From CAZIMM01 sp964540415 (GTDB lineage Bacteria > Bacillota > Clostridia > Oscillospirales > Acutalibacteraceae): DNA of 63,493 nt. Below are positions 62,975 through 63,493 of the stretch, piece by piece. The notes beneath the pieces are model-generated. The model saw only the letters and a program-made list of their open reading frames with translations. It ran no database searches and was not told the origin of the DNA. The position numbers and the translations under genes were made by a program. Every line of letters starts with the position of its first letter. Positions within the stretch are counted from its first letter, which is position 1. The stretch is taken from the NCBI GenBank assembly GCA_964540415.1, contig CAZIMM010000003.1, positions 1-63,493 of the forward strand, written 5' to 3'.

Positions 62975-63023
62975 TATGTTCGCTCAAGACTTGATACAAT
63001 CAAACGATTGCTTTTGTTTTTTC
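62969..63023 (+). repeat. Dispersed repeat 1, copy B
   Basis: GTTCGCTCAAGACTTGATAC followed by AATCAAACGATTGCTTTT corresponds to 54565-54612. Confidence 0.7.
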
Positions 63024-63115
63024 CGCTCAAGGGTGCATCGTTTTGACAGTAGGTGCATTTGCACCCTTGATTTCATAATTCTCATTCAAGTATTAGACAA
63101 TCAGTTTTGGGATGA

Positions 63116-63238
63116 CATCTGACAGAATTTGACGAAGCGTTATTTGCCACCACGGTGGATAAGGTTACGGTGACCACGGACAAACAGCTCATATTTTCAT
63201 TTAAAGACTGAACAGATGTGCCGTATGCAATTGAATAA
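63116..63238 (+). pseudogene. C-terminal tail of a large serine recombinase
   Basis: The frame reads LTEFDEALFATTVDKVTV, then DKQLIFSFKD, a TGA at 63209-63211, and TDVPYAIE before TAA at 63236. This is the usual end of TnpX/Tn5397-type serine recombinases, with the Gly after KD changed to a stop. The catalytic part is absent. The remnant implies past insertion of an integrative element here. Confidence 0.7.
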
Positions 63239-63249
63239 AAGATAAGCAA

Positions 63250-63297
63250 AAGGCTCAACAGCGTGGGGATTTCTTCCCTCTGTTGAGTCTTTTTCTT
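63250..63297 (+). terminator. Terminator after the recombinase remnant
   Basis: GGCTCAACAG pairs with CTGTTGAGTC, followed by TTTTTCTTC. Confidence 0.82.
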
Positions 63298-63299
63298 CT

Positions 63300-63493
63300 G
63301 AAATCAACGGTCAAAACGATTACTTGTACTGTCAAAACGATGCACCCACTGTCAAAACGATTACTCGGAATTATCAGTCGAGGAGTGCATATCAAAACGA
63401 TGGGTGCAAAAATTGTGGCTTGTGTTTGCAACCAAAAAGGGCATAAAAACGCGAGAACCCTTTGATATCAAAGGATTCTCGTTGTATCAACCT
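63300..63493 (+). repeat. Dispersed repeat 2, copy B, with iterated TCAAAACGAT sites
   Basis: Four TCAAAACGAT units occur near 63310, 63332, 63354 and 63392. After the last, ATGGGTGCAAAAATTGTGGC reads MGAKIVACVCNQKG, like the start of a ParA ATPase, but the Walker A motif is missing and the frame stops. A palindrome, CGAGAA-CCTTTGATATCAAAGG-TTCTCG, closes the unit. The window ends here. Confidence 0.65.

Larger units (their letters stand above)
62665..63115. other. Non-coding stretch with terminator and repeats
   Basis: No intact gene. It contains a strong hairpin (62945-62974), repeat 1 copy B, and an inverted GGGTGCATCGTTTTGACAGT (63030-63049) that is the reverse complement of motifs in repeat 2. 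Confidence 0.6.

Noticed and set aside
63300..63400. CRISPR array suggested by the repeated TCAAAACGAT units
   Set aside because: The repeats are only ~10-17 bases, spacers are about 5-28 bases and irregular, and no cas gene is near.
63283..63465. 60-codon plus-strand frame at the window end
   Set aside because: It runs through the iterated repeat and a ParA-like start that stops before the Walker motif; not a functional gene.

Overview
The window looks like chromosomal DNA of a Gram-positive anaerobe of the class Clostridia, most likely an Oscillospiraceae/Acutalibacteraceae-type gut commensal. This is an inference from a T-box-controlled aspS-gatC/gatA/gatB operon (asparagine and glutamine charged by transamidation), near-consensus sigma-A promoters with strong GGAGG Shine-Dalgarno sites, a glycine riboswitch, a cohesin/dockerin protein, Thr-rich linkers, and many secreted glycan- and envelope-active proteins. 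I saw no tRNA, rRNA, CRISPR array or intact insertion sequence.

Layout. 1-6.4 kb (minus strand): ABC exporter, then L-fucose mutarotase, FGGY kinase and L-fucose isomerase, then a truncated lipoteichoic-acid-synthase-like membrane enzyme. 6.6-9.1 kb (plus): a cytoplasmic metallophosphoesterase and a secreted cohesin/dockerin protein. 9.3-18.5 kb (minus): gatB, gatA, an aspS-gatC fusion behind a T-box, a U32 peptidase-family protein, zapA, an acyltransferase-like membrane protein and a TIM-barrel protein. 18.7-23.4 kb (plus): two small amphipathic peptides, an old-yellow-enzyme-type reductase and both subunits of an aconitase X. 23.7-28.0 kb (plus): a GH123/DUF4091-like protein and an MBOAT/SGNH O-acetylation pair. 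28.1-31.8 kb (minus): LRR protein, MFS transporter, alpha/beta hydrolase. 32-35.8 kb (plus): MBL hydrolase, XRE regulator and a glycine-riboswitch-controlled AGCS symporter. 36-39.1 kb (minus): deoC-deoB-pdp nucleoside salvage operon. 39.2-41.6 kb: ABC exporter divergent from a TetR regulator, with a palindrome in the exporter promoter. 41.7-42.6 kb: two unknown membrane proteins behind a leader RNA ending in a terminator hairpin. 42.7-49.5 kb (minus): GDPD, GH16 and lipase-like operon, then a GH38 alpha-mannosidase. 50.1-53.2 kb (plus): AraC regulator and beta-helix glycan-active protein.

The last 10 kb is accessory and eroded: an Rhs/YD-repeat toxin remnant with an orphan immunity-like gene, a GH18 protein, a LysM-CAP protein, a frameshifted ribokinase fragment, a second lipase-like protein divergent from a secreted metallophosphoesterase, a membrane-anchored unknown, a serine-recombinase tail, and dispersed repeats at 54.6, 56.5, 63.0 and 63.3 kb.

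Themes. The window carries a large set of exported enzymes for glycans and envelope polymers. Several end in a short hydrophobic or amphipathic helix, and two small peptides (58 and 100 aa) consist largely of such a helix. The most promising undescribed items are the leader RNA with its two-membrane-protein operon, the peptide-reductase-aconitase X cluster, and the shared helical tails.
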